Of a stretch of DNA of 64,000 bases, positions 43,247-56,448 are shown piece by piece. The position numbers and the translations under genes were made by a program. The stretch is from Platynereis dumerilii (taxonomy: Eukaryota > Annelida > Polychaeta > Phyllodocida > Nereididae): assembly GCA_026936325.1 (NCBI GenBank), contig JAPTHN010000024.1, forward strand, positions 4,738,501 through 4,802,500. Reading direction: 5' to 3'. The notes under the pieces are model-generated. The model saw nothing but the letters and a program-made list of their open reading frames with translations, ran no database searches and had not been told where the DNA came from. The stretch's first letter is position 1, and each line of letters begins with the position of its first letter.

Positions 43247-46200
43247 TTCATATCGATTTTCTCTCTGAAACTTTCTATTCCTGAGGAAAAGACTCTTCAA
43301 GTAAGCATGGCACTTTAAGCAAATATAAGAGATTCAAAGACAGGAATTTGAACGCTATTGGAAGATTGAGCTGACATGCAAATACAGTACAGTTGGGATA
43401 TACTGCTCAAAGAATTGACTAATCCTATGAAAGCAATGAAGAAAAGTTTTGCTTATAGATGAAAAGTTTCGGCTTGGAAATCTCAGACACTTATCTTAGT
43501 TCAATTCAGCACTTTTCCGTTACCAATGTATTGAAGAATTTTCATATTCTCAGAAGTGCCTTCAAAATGTCTATTGCATATTTTTGGACCCTAAAACTAC
43601 TGGAATCTCAGATGAAGGCAAAGCAGTGGAGCTCTGAAATTGAAAAGCCAAAAAAAAGCGCAATCCAGCTTTAGATCTATAGAATTTTCATAATAGTGAT
43701 GAGTGACTGCTTGTATTTCATCATCGCACAAATCCAAAGGACCTAAATAAGTTGATTCAGAAGGGATGAAAATCAGAGATATTCAGCAAAAAGCTGCAAT
43801 TCACAAGATAGCATATTAGAAACAGAGAGAGAGGTTAACCCCAGACAAGCAACGATAAGCCAAGACAAGTTGCTTAGAATAGGGAAAGTCACCTCAGACT
43901 AGTGGAAAGGCAAATGCAATTCTTGTCAAATGGAATTAAGGGTTGCTCAACTTCCTGAGCACTTGCTTCAGGGATTTTTTAGGGCTTGGAAGACTCCAAG
44001 AGGAAAGCTGATTAATTTGATAGCGCCTGTTGATAGAGGGACTTTATCGTCTGTGATAGTTCTTCCACCAATTAAAAATTTTGCTTGCAGTGTGATGAAG
44101 ATTGGGTGATAACATACTTTGCAGTAACCAAGATAACTGAAAAACAAAATAAGTTATTGCTTCTTTAGGAGAATGTGATATGAAGTCCTGGAGGCAATAA
44201 TACCTTGATGACACATGAAAAAAGTTTGTAATTATTTATTTCTTCAACAAATCAGATTAAACAAGGTCTGGGATATCCCATTTCACTGTGATAATGAATA
44301 AACACCAGGAGGTCGGAAAAAAGAATTCACAGATATCAAAATAAGATGTCTGACTGCCAGGCCTGCTCAGCGGACTATCTCATAACTGTTTCGGCACTCA
44401 TTCTTGGGTTGTGAGTGCCTGTAATTTCAGTTGCTATATGGATGTAGCGGTCTTGAAACGGTCTAGTAACGGTCATCAAGATTCTTGTGAATATTGTGCC
44501 TGTCTTGATCATGAGTCACGACTGCAGGTCTGCCTGGCTTTGATAGGTTCTTCATTCAGCCTGTTGGACAAAATTTGGTCATGAACTTGCTGATTGCTGG
44601 CTGGGAGCAGCCCCCCTGCTGGGCCTCATTGCTCAGTGGACAGTCTACCTAATAGCAGTTTTTTGGCATATCCCATCTCAAGATCAAGGAACTTTACTGC
44701 ATGCCTTTTGTGTAGTTAAGGGCAACTGATCATAAGGATAAGCCTAATTACTGTATTTCATGACCTTTACAAGTGCAGAGGCAATGACCCAAGACAAGAA
44801 TATGTCAACATGACTAATTGGTCGTTTGTTCTTATCTAAAGCATTGAACACACAACAAAGGAGTTTTAAGAATTTTTTACTCTAAATAATTCAAATTGAA
44901 AAGTGATAACTTATTTGTGTGCTTCAGTTCAGTTAACAAGCCATCAACTCACAATAATGATGATCACAATTTGTTTAACAAAAATGCAATCACAAATTTG
45001 ATTGACTTCTTATTCAGACCTGCGCATTTACATTAGACTATCTGCATACTTCAGCTGACTCAGTGCATAATGTATAATTTGAAGTGAACCATCTGAGATG
45101 ATTCTTTCTTCAAAAACATGCCAGGTGTAGCACTTACTCTCACCAATGATTGGTTTGGGAAGAGGCCATGTTGAGACTCCTTGGAGATGCAAAAGTCATC
45201 AGTGTCTTTCTATGGTCACTGGTCAGAAGAGTGCTTTGTTTATTTAGGCGGAAAATGGAAGTTGTCTCTCTGGTAATAGTGTAATGCAGCTCTGTGACAC
45301 AGATTCTGTATTCTAACTGCTGTGGTGCTGCGATTGATCTTACAATTTGTGAAAGTGAAGCTGGTGTGTAATATAGAAATACTGTCCTTCAAAACATGAC
45401 CCATTCCTTTTTCGGGGATGAACTGTTCCTTTGTGCACAGTGTGTGAGCAGCTGGTAAGGATAGACTACCATTATAATATTATAATTCATATTATGAAGA
45501 CAGACTAAAAGCTGTTTAAATTAACTTTTTACCTGGAAAAGTAGGTGCTATCAACTGTTCTTTGCCGACAATAAAACTCTTGTCTTTCTTGTAATAGTAT
45601 TATGCTGATCTGTGACACAGATTTGTATTCTAACTGCTGCACTGCCAGCTGCAGTGCTGCACATTATCTTACAATTTGTCAAAGTGAAGCTGGTGAGTAT
45701 TTAAATAATTATGTAAAAATCGAAAAAAAATCTGTTCATTAATGATAATAGTTGTCTCTACATAACATATATTCCTTCATCCGGCCAGCTTTGGTTGTGG
45801 TTTGGCTGGTTGGGACTGAATGGTTTATGTAGTGTGTAATCAGCTGACAAAATGAAGATAGACCACCTTGTTATGAAGACGGACTACTCACTGTTTTAAT
45901 TAACTTGTTAGCAAGAAAATTAGGTACCACCAACTGTTTCTTGGCTTGCTCCACTGTCATTGACCATCCGTCACTCACTTCCCCTCAAATAGTTTCTTGT
46001 AGCTGATAATTATGGGTTGTTGTGCCTGGTTTGTCAATATTTCCCTTGGTGGGCATAACACTGATGCAGAGTTGTTTGGCCATGGCAGTAGTGCCTCCAG
46101 CTTTATATTCAATAGTTTCGGACTATGGCCAATAAATGGCCCTTGTTATCCTCAGGCCCAGACTCAATTCTGCTCAGACTACTGATATATAACTTAAGTA

Positions 46201-47206
46201 GTTGTTAGAGTTTCTTGGTTTAAAGATAATTTTATAACAGATCTTAGCTTTTTTTCAAAATAAGTCTTTGGAAAGATTTTATACTTCAATGTGCAATCCT
46301 TTCTAGGTCCTGTGGACTATATGAAAGGTCACAGTGACATTGAGTGGTCATTCGTCATTTGGACTGCCTCTCGACAATATCATCATGCACATCTTGAAAT
46401 GTGAGAACGGTGCTTCAAGAATCATCTTGTTGAACTTGCCTTTTCTCCAAATTCCAAATTCTTGTTCCTGTTAAGTGTGGCAGTCCCAGAGCTGTGAGAC
46501 AACATGTTTAGTGTCTGACTGGGGACTAGTAGGGAGTTGTCTTGGTCTTGCTTGAAAAATAATTGTCTTTACAGTGTCTTCTCAAACCCACATTAATGGT
46601 ATACAAACAATATAAGTTGGTTAGCATTTATTCCAATGACTGACTCCTTCCATCTTACATTTTGTGATTGTATGAATACAATGCAATTTTAGGTGTATTC
46701 AATGTTACTTTTTCCAAAAATGTTACTTTTTAAGTGATGTAATATTGGCAATAGATATGACAAAGATTCTCTCATTGTTAACAGTTCTGTCTCTGGCATG
46801 CACAGATATGTATTACTCTGCAGTAGTTGTAATTATATCACAAGAGAATGTTCATTTTGGAACTTCAAGTGGCAAATTGGTACATTGCTTGTTGATTTTC
46901 ACCCTGAAACTTTCTGTTCCTCATGAAAAGACTCTTTAGGCATACATGGCACTTTAAGCAAATATTTGAATTCCAAAGACAGGAATTTGAACACTATGAA
47001 AGAATGAGCCGCATCAAAATACTCTATTGATGGAATATATACTGCTCAAAGGAATTGACTGAGCCTATGAAAGCAATGAGGAAAACTTTTTCCTATGCAT
47101 GAGAAGTTTTGGCCACAAATTCTGAGGCAACATTTTTAATCAATTCAAAAGACGATGGTGTTGCCAATATAGGAATTTTTTACAATATTTACTTCAGAAT
47201 ACTAAT

Positions 47207-47593
47207 CAGGGCTGGGGTCAAGTACTTTTGTACTTGTACTTGGCTGTACTTAAGTACTTTTTCAAAAGTACTTGAGAGTACTTGGTACTTGAACGTCTTG
47301 ACAAGTACTGTACTTGTACTTGTACTTGGACATAAAGTACTTGTAATTTCAAGTACTTTGTTCAAGTACAAAGTTTTTTTTTTGTCACAATAGTTTGCTT
47401 GAAGAAATGCTACAATCATATTGGGTGTCATGGTGTCATTGTGCAATTCAAAGCTGATGGCAGATATGGTTTTCAATTTCACTATTGAAATTTTGTGCAT
47501 TTACAAATTTATATTAACAATGACAAAGCATCATTTCATAATGTTTTATATATGATTTTTATTGGTCTTGTGCAATATAGCTGAATTCTAGAA
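47207..47593. mobile_element. hAT-like insertion with GTACTT-rich end
   Basis: The sister unit near 49990 is continuous (TTCAAAGTACTAGGTGAAAATTAA). Here AGAATACTAAT is followed by about 387 inserted bases and then TTACTAATTGAAAATT, so ATACTAAT/TTACTAAT is an 8 bp target duplication with one mismatch. The insertion begins CAGGGCTGGGGTCAAGTAC and then repeats AAGTACTTG/GTACTTGTACTTG to about 47370. An 8 bp duplication and a CAGGG start fit hAT; the right end has decayed. Confidence 0.72.
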
Positions 47594-50499
47594 TTACTAA
47601 TTGAAAATTGACCTGGTCTAGATCATTGACTAAACATGTGAAACTGCTAATGAAGTGTTCTTGATTGAATTGCAGAGAAAACCTACATGAATCTCAGGAA
47701 ATGAGTGGAAGTCACCAACTAGATAACTAATTTCTCTGAATTTAAAGGGAAATTAAAGGATTCAAAAGAGATAACAAGCATTGTCAAGCAATGAGAACCA
47801 ACAAAAGAAACTAACCAACTAAAAATACTACTGCTAGACACAAGCTGTGACAAGCAGCTGAGAAAATAGAAAGTCACTCCAGACAAGTGGAAAGGCAAAT
47901 GCAATTCTTGTCAAATGGGATTAAGCGTAGCTGAGCACTTTTTCAGGACTTTCGGCAGTCAGGAGACTCTGAAAGGAAAGCAGATTAGTTTGTCAGCTCT
48001 TGTCATTAGAGGAACTTTATCATCTGTGATTCTTTTTCCACCAATTTGTTGCAGTGTGAAGAAGTTGTAAACAAGTCTTTGTTATCAATTCACAATGATG
48101 ATCATCATCTTGTTCACAAAAAATACAATAGCAAACTTGATTGAAATGATATTCAGACTTGTGCATGTACATTATCTATACTATCAGCATGTATAATTCT
48201 GACACAATTATATTATGTATAATTTGAAGTAAGGCATCTGAGATTATCCTTTGTTCAAAAACATGGCAGGTGTAGAACTCACTCTCACCAATGATTGGTT
48301 TTGGAAAAGGCCATGTTGAGACTCCTCAAGATTGCAAAGGTCATCAGGGTCTTTTATGGTCTCTGGTCAGAGGAGTGCTTTGTGTATTTAGGCGGAAAAT
48401 GGAAGTTGTCTCTTCAGTAATAGTGTAATGCTGCTCTGTGACACAGATTTTGTATTATGATAGTTGGTGTTATATTGACTTATATTGTCACCGCCAGGCC
48501 AAATTCATCCCGAGAGAAAAAAAACTTCATCTTGCCGTATTTATGAAAGGATTCATTAATAACAGTGTGTATAAAAGCATAGCAAGGTACATAAATAATG
48601 GAAACCTCCAGCGCACAACGTCTGAAAAGTGCTTTGCATCTCCCTGCCTTACTCCACTGTCATCTGCAATCCATCACTCACTTCCCCTCTATTAGTTCCT
48701 TGTAGCCGATTATTTTGGCTTGTGCTTGGATTATCAGTATTTCCCTTGGTGGGCATAACACTAACACATTGGTGATAGGCTGGGTGGAGTTATGCCTCCA
48801 GCTTTATTCAGTAGCTACTGACTGTGGTCAACAAATTGCCCTTGTTATCCTGAGGTCGGACACAAGTCTGTTTTTTCACCTCTTTCTTGAAAGGTTCTAT
48901 AACGTGACGTGAAACCTTCTCAAATCCTTTGGAATTTTTTAAAAGTAGTATATGAGCTCACTCAACTATCATCTACAATCCCTCACTTTCTCTCTGTTAG
49001 TTTCTTGTAGCTGATTATATTGGCTTGTTTTGCTTGGATTATCAATTTTGCTCTCGGTGGCATAACAGTAATACAGAGGTGTTAGGCCAAGGGCAGTTGT
49101 GCCTCCAGCTTCATATTCAATAGCGTCTGACTTCAAATGGTCAATAAGTGGCCCTTGTTGTCCTCAGGCCCCGACACAAGTCTGCACAGACTACAGATAT
49201 ATCACTTATGTAGTTGTGATTATTTTTTCAAGTTTCTTGGTTCAAAGTTAATTTTATTAAACATCTCATTTTTTCGAAATCTCTCTGGAAAGATTCTATA
49301 CCACAGTGTGCAACCCTTTCTAGGTCCTGAGGGCTGTATAAAAGGTCACAGTGACATTGAGTGGTCATTCTTCATTCAGACTGCCTCTCGACAATATCAT
49401 CATGCACATCTTGAAATGTGAGAACGGTGCTTCAAGAATCATCTTGTTGAACTTGCCTTTTCTCCAAATTCTTGTTCCTGTTAAGTGTGGCAGTCCCAGA
49501 GCTGTGAGACAACATGTTTAGTGTCTGACTGGGGACTAGTAGGGAGTTGTCTTGGTCCTAAAAATGGTCATTAGAGTGTCTTCTCAAACCCACATCAATG
49601 GTATACAAACAATATAATTTGGTAAGCATTTATTCCAATAACTGAAATAACATCACAGGGTTCAGTTTGGAATTTTGAGTGGCAAGTGAGTGCATTGCTT
49701 CTTACCGATTTGCTGTCTGAAACTTTCTATCCCTTGGGAAAAGACATTTTAAGCAAACATTACACTTCAAGCAAATATAAGAATACTAAAAAAGAAAACA
49801 GGCATTTGAACAGTATGAATGATTGAGCTGGGATGAAAATACCATACTGATGGGATATATACTGCTCAAAGGAATGAGCCTATGAAGGCAATGGATGAAA
49901 AGTTTTGGCATGGAATTTGAGGCAATATTTTCATTCAAATCAAAAGACTATGGTGTTGCCAATTCAGGCATTTTTGTCAATCTCTACTTCAAAGTACTAG
50001 GTGAAAATTAATTTGATCTAGATCACTGACTAAACATAATGAAGCTGTAACTGAAGTGTTCTTGATTGAATTGCAGAGAAAACCTACATGAATCTCAGGA
50101 AATGAGTGGAAGTCACCAACTAGATAACTAATTTCTCTGAATTTAAAGGGAAATTAAAGGATTCAAAGGAGATGACAGCCACTGTCAATCAATGACAAGC
50201 AAAAAAATAAACTAACTAACTGCAAAATACATCACCTAGACACAAGCTGTGGCAAAAGGCTGCGAAGAGAGAAAGCCACCTCAGACAAGTTGAAAGGCAA
50301 ATGCAATTCTTTGTCAAATGGGATTAAGGGTTGCTCAACTTCCTGAGCACTTGCTCCAGGACTTTCAGGACTTGGAGACTCCAACAGGAAAGCTGATTAA
50401 TTTGATACCGCCTGTCGTTAGAGGGACTTTATCTTCTGTGATTCTTTTTCCACCAATTTGCTTGAAGTGTGAAGAAGATTGTGTGCAAAAATACTATGA

Positions 50500-50642
50500 G
50501 GTTATACCATGGGTAGGTGCAGTACGTCCCCGGTATACTCCCCGAGACCCCAGTATATTCCCGAGACCCGCAGGGTCGAGGGAATATACTGGGGTCGAGG
50601 GGAGTATACCAGGGATGTACTGCACCTACCCATGGTATAACC
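50500..50642. repeat. 143 bp near-perfect palindrome
   Basis: GGTTATACCATGGGTAGGTG at 50500 reads back as its complement ending at 50642. The arms contain TATACTCCCC, GAGACCCCAGTATATTCCC and their mirrors, meeting at CCCGCAGGG. It is much more GC-rich than its surroundings and forms the left edge of the insertion 50500-51948. Confidence 0.92.
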
Positions 50643-51948
50643 TTTTTATCCCATGTCTAGGCACATTTTTGAGATATAAAGTAAAACTGCCATGGAACTA
50701 GATAAAAAAATGTCGATTCAAATCTATGATTTTACGATTAAACTGAAAATTATTGTTTCAGTTATGATTTTTTTGTGGCATTAGTTTTTGAGATATCGCC
50801 TTGAAATTTTGGATTTGTAATCTACACTACATGTACGACAGTACTGGAGAATTGAATAGGTCTGGTGCCTTCAGGTCCTGAGATATAAAATAAAACGGCC
50901 ATGCAACTAAAAAAAAAGTTGACTCAAATCAATGATTCTACGCTTGAAGTGAAAATTCATGTTTCAGTTATGATTTTTTTGTGGCAAGAGTTTTAGAGAT
51001 ATCGCTTTGAAATTTTGGATTTGTAATCCATACTATATGTATGGCAGTACTGGAGTATTTAATAGGTCTGGGGCCTTCAGGTCCTGAGATATTAAATAAA
51101 ACGGCCATGGAACTAAAAAAAGACGTTGACTCAAATCAGTGATTTTACGCTTGAAGTGAAAATTCTTGTTTCAGTTGTGATTTTTTTGTGGCAAGAGTTT
51201 TTAAGATATCATCTTGAAAATTTGGATTTGTAATTTATACTATATGTACAACCTACTGTGTGAATCTGATGTATCTACATTGATTAGATCCAGAGAAATA
51301 AAATAAAACGGCAGTGCAAGGCAGAAAAACGTTTCTGAAATAAAAGATCCATAGGGCTGAAACAATACTGGTCAACAGAATCTAACATTATTACTTTGAC
51401 ATATGTTGTGAAATATTGTCTAAAACAATAAAACAAAATAAAAAGCGGTCCTCATCCCAATGGAAATTCATATAAATCAGTATTTGTACAACTAAGTCAC
51501 TTTGAAAAAAGTAAACTAATTTACCGAAAATCACATTGGAAAATTATCTATAACAGATGGAAAGTCAAAACTATTACAGCCCACACCAGCTTTTTTCTGT
51601 GCTTCTAATGCTTTAATCCATTTGTTTGTAACCCCAATAGATCCTTCTAAAATTGAAAAAGACTGATCATTTTTGTGTGTTGTCAAAATTCCAAGAAAAG
51701 ATGTTGAGCAGCAGCAGAGATTGTGACGCTATACAAGATATGTGGGGGTGTGTCTGAATGCTGCTCTCTGATTGGTTGTTTTCAGTATATTCCCTGTAAT
51801 TAGAGGGAAAAAACGTCGTATACAGGTCAGGTGACCATATACTGATTTTCTCCCTGATATTGACTTTTTCCCTGCAGTATTGGCCAGGGAAAAACACAGT
51901 ATCGGGGAGAAAATGTGCATAGACATGGGATAATTTGCAATAACCCTG
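50500..51948. mobile_element. 1.45 kb insertion with GGTTAT...ATAACC ends
   Basis: TTATCCCATGTCTAGGCACA, just after the palindrome (about 50646), is mirrored by GTGCATAGACATGGGATAA (about 51915-51933), followed by TTTGCAATAACC. Between them are three diverged direct subrepeats of about 190 bp (GGATTTGTAATC.TA..CTATATGTA, GGTCCTGAGATAT, AAATAAAACGGCCATG). Sister units lack it. No coding region. Confidence 0.7.
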
Positions 51949-53732
51949 GCTTGGTTATCAATTGATAATGATCATTATCACTACTCATATACCAAAAATG
52001 CAATATTTGCCAATTTTAATGACTTGATATTTAGACCTGCGTTTATAGTATAATTTCTATATAATATCAGTCTGACGCAGTCCATAATGTATTATTTGAA
52101 GCCAAGCATCTGAGATGATTCTTTGTTCAAATACGTACAAGCTGTAGCACTTACTCTCACCAATGATTGGTTTGGGAAGAGGCCATGTTGAGACTCCTTG
52201 GAGATGCAAAAGTCGTAAGTGTTTTTGCTTTGTCCCTGGTCAGAAGAAAACTTAGTTTATTTAGGCGGAAATGGAAGTTGCTCTCTAGTAATAGTGTAAT
52301 TTTGCTTCGTGACACCGATTTTGTATGCTAACTGATGCTTTATCTTGCCAAATATGTCAGGTGTCATTAATAACAGTGTGGAAAAATCAAAGCAAGATCT
52401 CCACATATTAAAAAACTATGGTGCCCAACTGCATGACAACTGAAATCTGCTCTGTATCTCCCTGCCTTACTCCACTGTCATCTGCAATCCATCACTCACT
52501 TCCCCTCTATTAGTTCCTTGTAGCCGATATTTGGCTTGGATTGTCAATATTGCGCTCTGTGGCATAACACCAATACAGAGAGCAGTTGTGACTCCAGCTT
52601 TATTCAAAAGCATCTGACATTGGTCAATAAATGGCCCTTGTTATCCTCAGGCCCTGACAGAAGTCTGCTCAGACTAATGATATATCAATTAAGTAGTTGT
52701 TAGAGTTTCTTGGTTTAAAGATAATTTTATAACAGATCTTTGCTATTCTCACTATCTCTCTTTGGAAAGATACTATGCCACAATGCGCAACCTTTTCCAG
52801 GTCATATGGGGCCGTATGAAAGCTCACATTGACATTGAGTTGTCATTCATCATTCGGACTGCCCTTCGACAATATCAGCATGCACATCTTGAAATGTGAG
52901 AATGGTACTTCAAGAATCATCTTGTTGAACGTGCCTTTTCACCAAATTCTGGTTCCTGGTAAGTATGGCAGTCCCAGTTTTGTGTCTGATTGTTGAGTTT
53001 TCTTGGCATTGCTTGGAAAAAGATCATTATAGTATATTCTCAAACCCGCAACTATGCTGAACAAGCGATACAATGTTTTAATGTATTTTTATTTGATTGG
53101 CATACTTTTTCCTACATATCAAAATTTGCAGATAATACATGTATCATGCGTTTTTATTATATTTGCAATTTAAGGGTCCATTCATATTTATGAAAATGTT
53201 ACATTATTATCCATAATTGTTAAAAAATCTCCTTGTTGCATGCACAGGCTGCACTACTCGGCAGTATACATGTAAAAGACATTATTTTGAAATAACAACA
53301 AAACCAAGTGTTATATCTGGAATTACTAGTGGCAAATGAGCTTATTGCTTTGTATCGATTTTCTATTTGGAAGACTCTTTAAGTAAACATAGAACTTCAA
53401 GCAAATATTAGAATTCTAAGGACAGGAATTTGAACACTATAGAGCTGGGATGCAAATACCGTACTGATGGGATTTATATTGCTCAAAGGAGTGGACTAAA
53501 GCAATGACAGCAATGAAGAAAATTTGGCTTATAGATGAAAAGTTTTGACTTTGAAATCTCAAACAATATTTATGTCCATTAAACAGACCTTGTATTGCGG
53601 ATCTAAAGGGATTGTACCTTTTGAAATTTTATTTGCACTGGATTGACATGAATAGAAAAACTATATGGATATCAGAAAATGAGTGGAAATCAAAAATTAG
53701 AAACTGTTTTCTCTTCACTGAATCCAAGAATT
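51017..53732 (+). repeat. 2716 bp tandem duplication, first copy
   Basis: Every position compared recurs 2716 bp downstream in 53733-56448, with only occasional single-base differences in the stretches I checked. The copy takes in the right part of the 50500-51948 insertion and one repeat unit. Its end, AATCCAAGAATT, joins directly to the start of the second copy, GGATTTGTAATC. Confidence 0.93.
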
Positions 53733-56448
53733 GGATTTGTAATCTATACTATATGTACGGCAGTACTGGAGTATTTAATAGGTCTGGGGCTTTCAGGTCC
53801 TGAGATATTAAATAAAACGGCCATGGAACTAAAAAAAAACGTTGACTCAAATCAGTGATTTTACGCTTGAAGTGAAAATTCTTGTTTCAGTTATGATTTT
53901 TTTGTGGCAAGAGTTTTTAAGATATCATCTTGAAAATTTGGATTTGTAATTTATACTATATGTACAACCTACTGTGTGAATCTGATGTATCTACATTGAT
54001 TAGATCCAGAGAAATAAAATAAAACGGCAGTGCAAGGCAGAAAAACGTTTCTGAAATAAAAGATCCATAGGGCTGAAACAATACTGGTCAACAGAATCTA
54101 ACATTATTACTTTGACATATGTTGTGAAATATTGTCTAAAACAATAAAACAAAATAAAAAGCGGTCCTCATCCCAATGGAAATTCATATAAATCAGTATT
54201 TGTACAACTAAGTCACTTTGAAAAAAGTAAACTAATTTACCGAAAATCACATTGGAAAATTATCTATAACAGATGGAAAGTCAAAACTATTACAGCCCAC
54301 ACCAGCTTTTTTCTGTGCTTCTAATGCTTTAATCCATTTGTTTGTAACCCCAATAGATCCTTCTAAAATTGAAAAAGACTGATCATTTTTGTGTGTTGTC
54401 AAAATTCCAAGAAAAGATGTTGAGCAGCAGCAGAGATTGTGACGCTTTACAAGATATGTGGGGGTGTGTCTGAATGCTGCTCTCTGATTGGTTGTTTTCA
54501 GTATATTCCCTGTAATTAGAGGGAAAAAACGTCGTATACAGGTCAGGTGACCATATACTGATTTTCTCCCTGATATTGACTTTTTGCCTGCAGTATTAGC
54601 CAGGGAAAAACACAGTATCGGGGAGAAAATGTGCATAGACATGGGATAATTTGCAATAACCCTGGCTTGGTTATCAATTGATAATGATCATTATCACTAC
54701 TCATATACCAAAAATGCAATATTTGCCAATTTTAATGACTTGATATTTAGACCTGCGTTTATAGTATAATTTCTATATAATATCAGTCTGAAGCAGTCCA
54801 TAATGTATTATTTGAAGCCAAGCATCTGAGATGATTCTTTGTTCAAATACGTACAAGCTGTAGCACTTACTCTCACCAATGATTGGTTTGGGAAGAGGCC
54901 ATGTTGAGACTCCTTGGAGATGCAAAGGTCGTAAGTGTTTTTGCTTTGTCCCTGGTCAGAAGAAAACTTAGTTTATTTAGGCGGAAATGGAAGTTGCTCT
55001 CTAGTAATAGTGTAATTTTGCTTCGTGACACCGATTTTGTATGCTAACTGATGCTTTATCTTGCCAAATATGTCAGGTGTCATTAATAACAGTGTGGAAA
55101 AATCAAAGCAAGATCTCCACATATTAAAAAACTATGGTGCCCAACTGCATGACAACTGAAATCTGCTCTGTATCTCCCTGCCTTACTCCACTGTCATCTG
55201 CAATCCATCACTCACTTCCCCTCTATTAGTTCCTTGTAGCCGATATTTGGCTTGGATTGTCAATATTGCGCTCTGTGGCATAACACCAATACAGAGAGCA
55301 GTTGTGCCTCCAGCTTTATTCAAAAGCATCTGACATTGGTCAATAAATGGCCCTTGTTATCCGCAGGCCCTGACACAAGTCAGCTCAGACTAATGATATA
55401 TCAATTAAGTAGTTGTTAGAGTTTCTTGGTTTAAAGATAATTTTATAACAGATCTTTGCTATTCTCACTATCTCTCTTTGGAAAGATACTATGCCACAAT
55501 GCGCAACCTTTTCCAGGTCATATGGGGCCGTATGAAAGCTCACATTGACATTGAGTTGTCATTCATCATTCGGACTGCCCTTCGACAATATCAGCATGCA
55601 CATCTTGAAATGTGAGAATGGTACTTCAAGAATCATCTTGTTGAACGTGCCTTTTCACCAAATTCTGGTTCCTGGTAAGTATGGCAGTCCCAGTTTTGTG
55701 TCTGATTGTTGAGTTTTCTTGGCATTGCTTGGAAAAAGATCATTATAGTATATTCTCAAACCCGCAACTATGCTGAACAAGCGATACAATGTTTTAATGT
55801 ATTTTTATTTGATTGGCATACTTTTTCCTACATATCAAAATTTGCAGATAATACACGTATCATGCGTTTTTATTATATTTGCAATTTAAGGGTCCATTCA
55901 TATTTATGAAAATGTTACATTATTATCCATAATTGTTAAAAAATCTCCTTGTTGCATGCACAGGCTGCACTACTCGGCAGTATACATGTAAAAGACATTA
56001 TTTTGAAATAACAACAAAACCAAGTGTTATATCTGGAATTTCTAGTGGCAAAAGAGCTTATTGCTTTGTATCGATTTTCTATTTGGAAGACTCTTTAAGT
56101 AAACATAGCACTTCAAGCAAATATTAGAATTCTAAGGACAGGAATTTGAACACTATAGAGCTGGGATGCAAATACCGTACTGATGGGATTTATATTGCTC
56201 AAAGGAGTGGACTAAAGCAATGACAGCAATGAAGAAAATTTGGCTTATAGATGAAAAGTTTTGACTTTGAAATCTCAAACAATATTTATGTCCATTAAAC
56301 AGACCTTGTATTGCGGATCTAAAGGGATTGTACCTTTTGAAATTTTATTTGCACTGGATTGACATGAATAGAAAAACTATATGGATATCAGAAAATGAGT
56401 GGAAATCAAAAATTAGAAACTGTTTTCTCTTCACTGAATCCAAGAATG
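53733..56448 (+). repeat. 2716 bp tandem duplication, second copy
   Basis: Near-identical to 51017-53732. After 56448 the sequence departs (GAATGATTTTAAAAG). The breakpoints share only a short AAT/GAAT-like overlap, which suggests replication slippage or end joining more than recombination between long repeats. Confidence 0.93.

Noticed and set aside
50318-50701. 127-codon plus-strand frame
   Set aside because: It runs through repeat sequence and both arms of the 143 bp palindrome; palindromes often stay open by symmetry. Sister units without the palindrome do not keep it.
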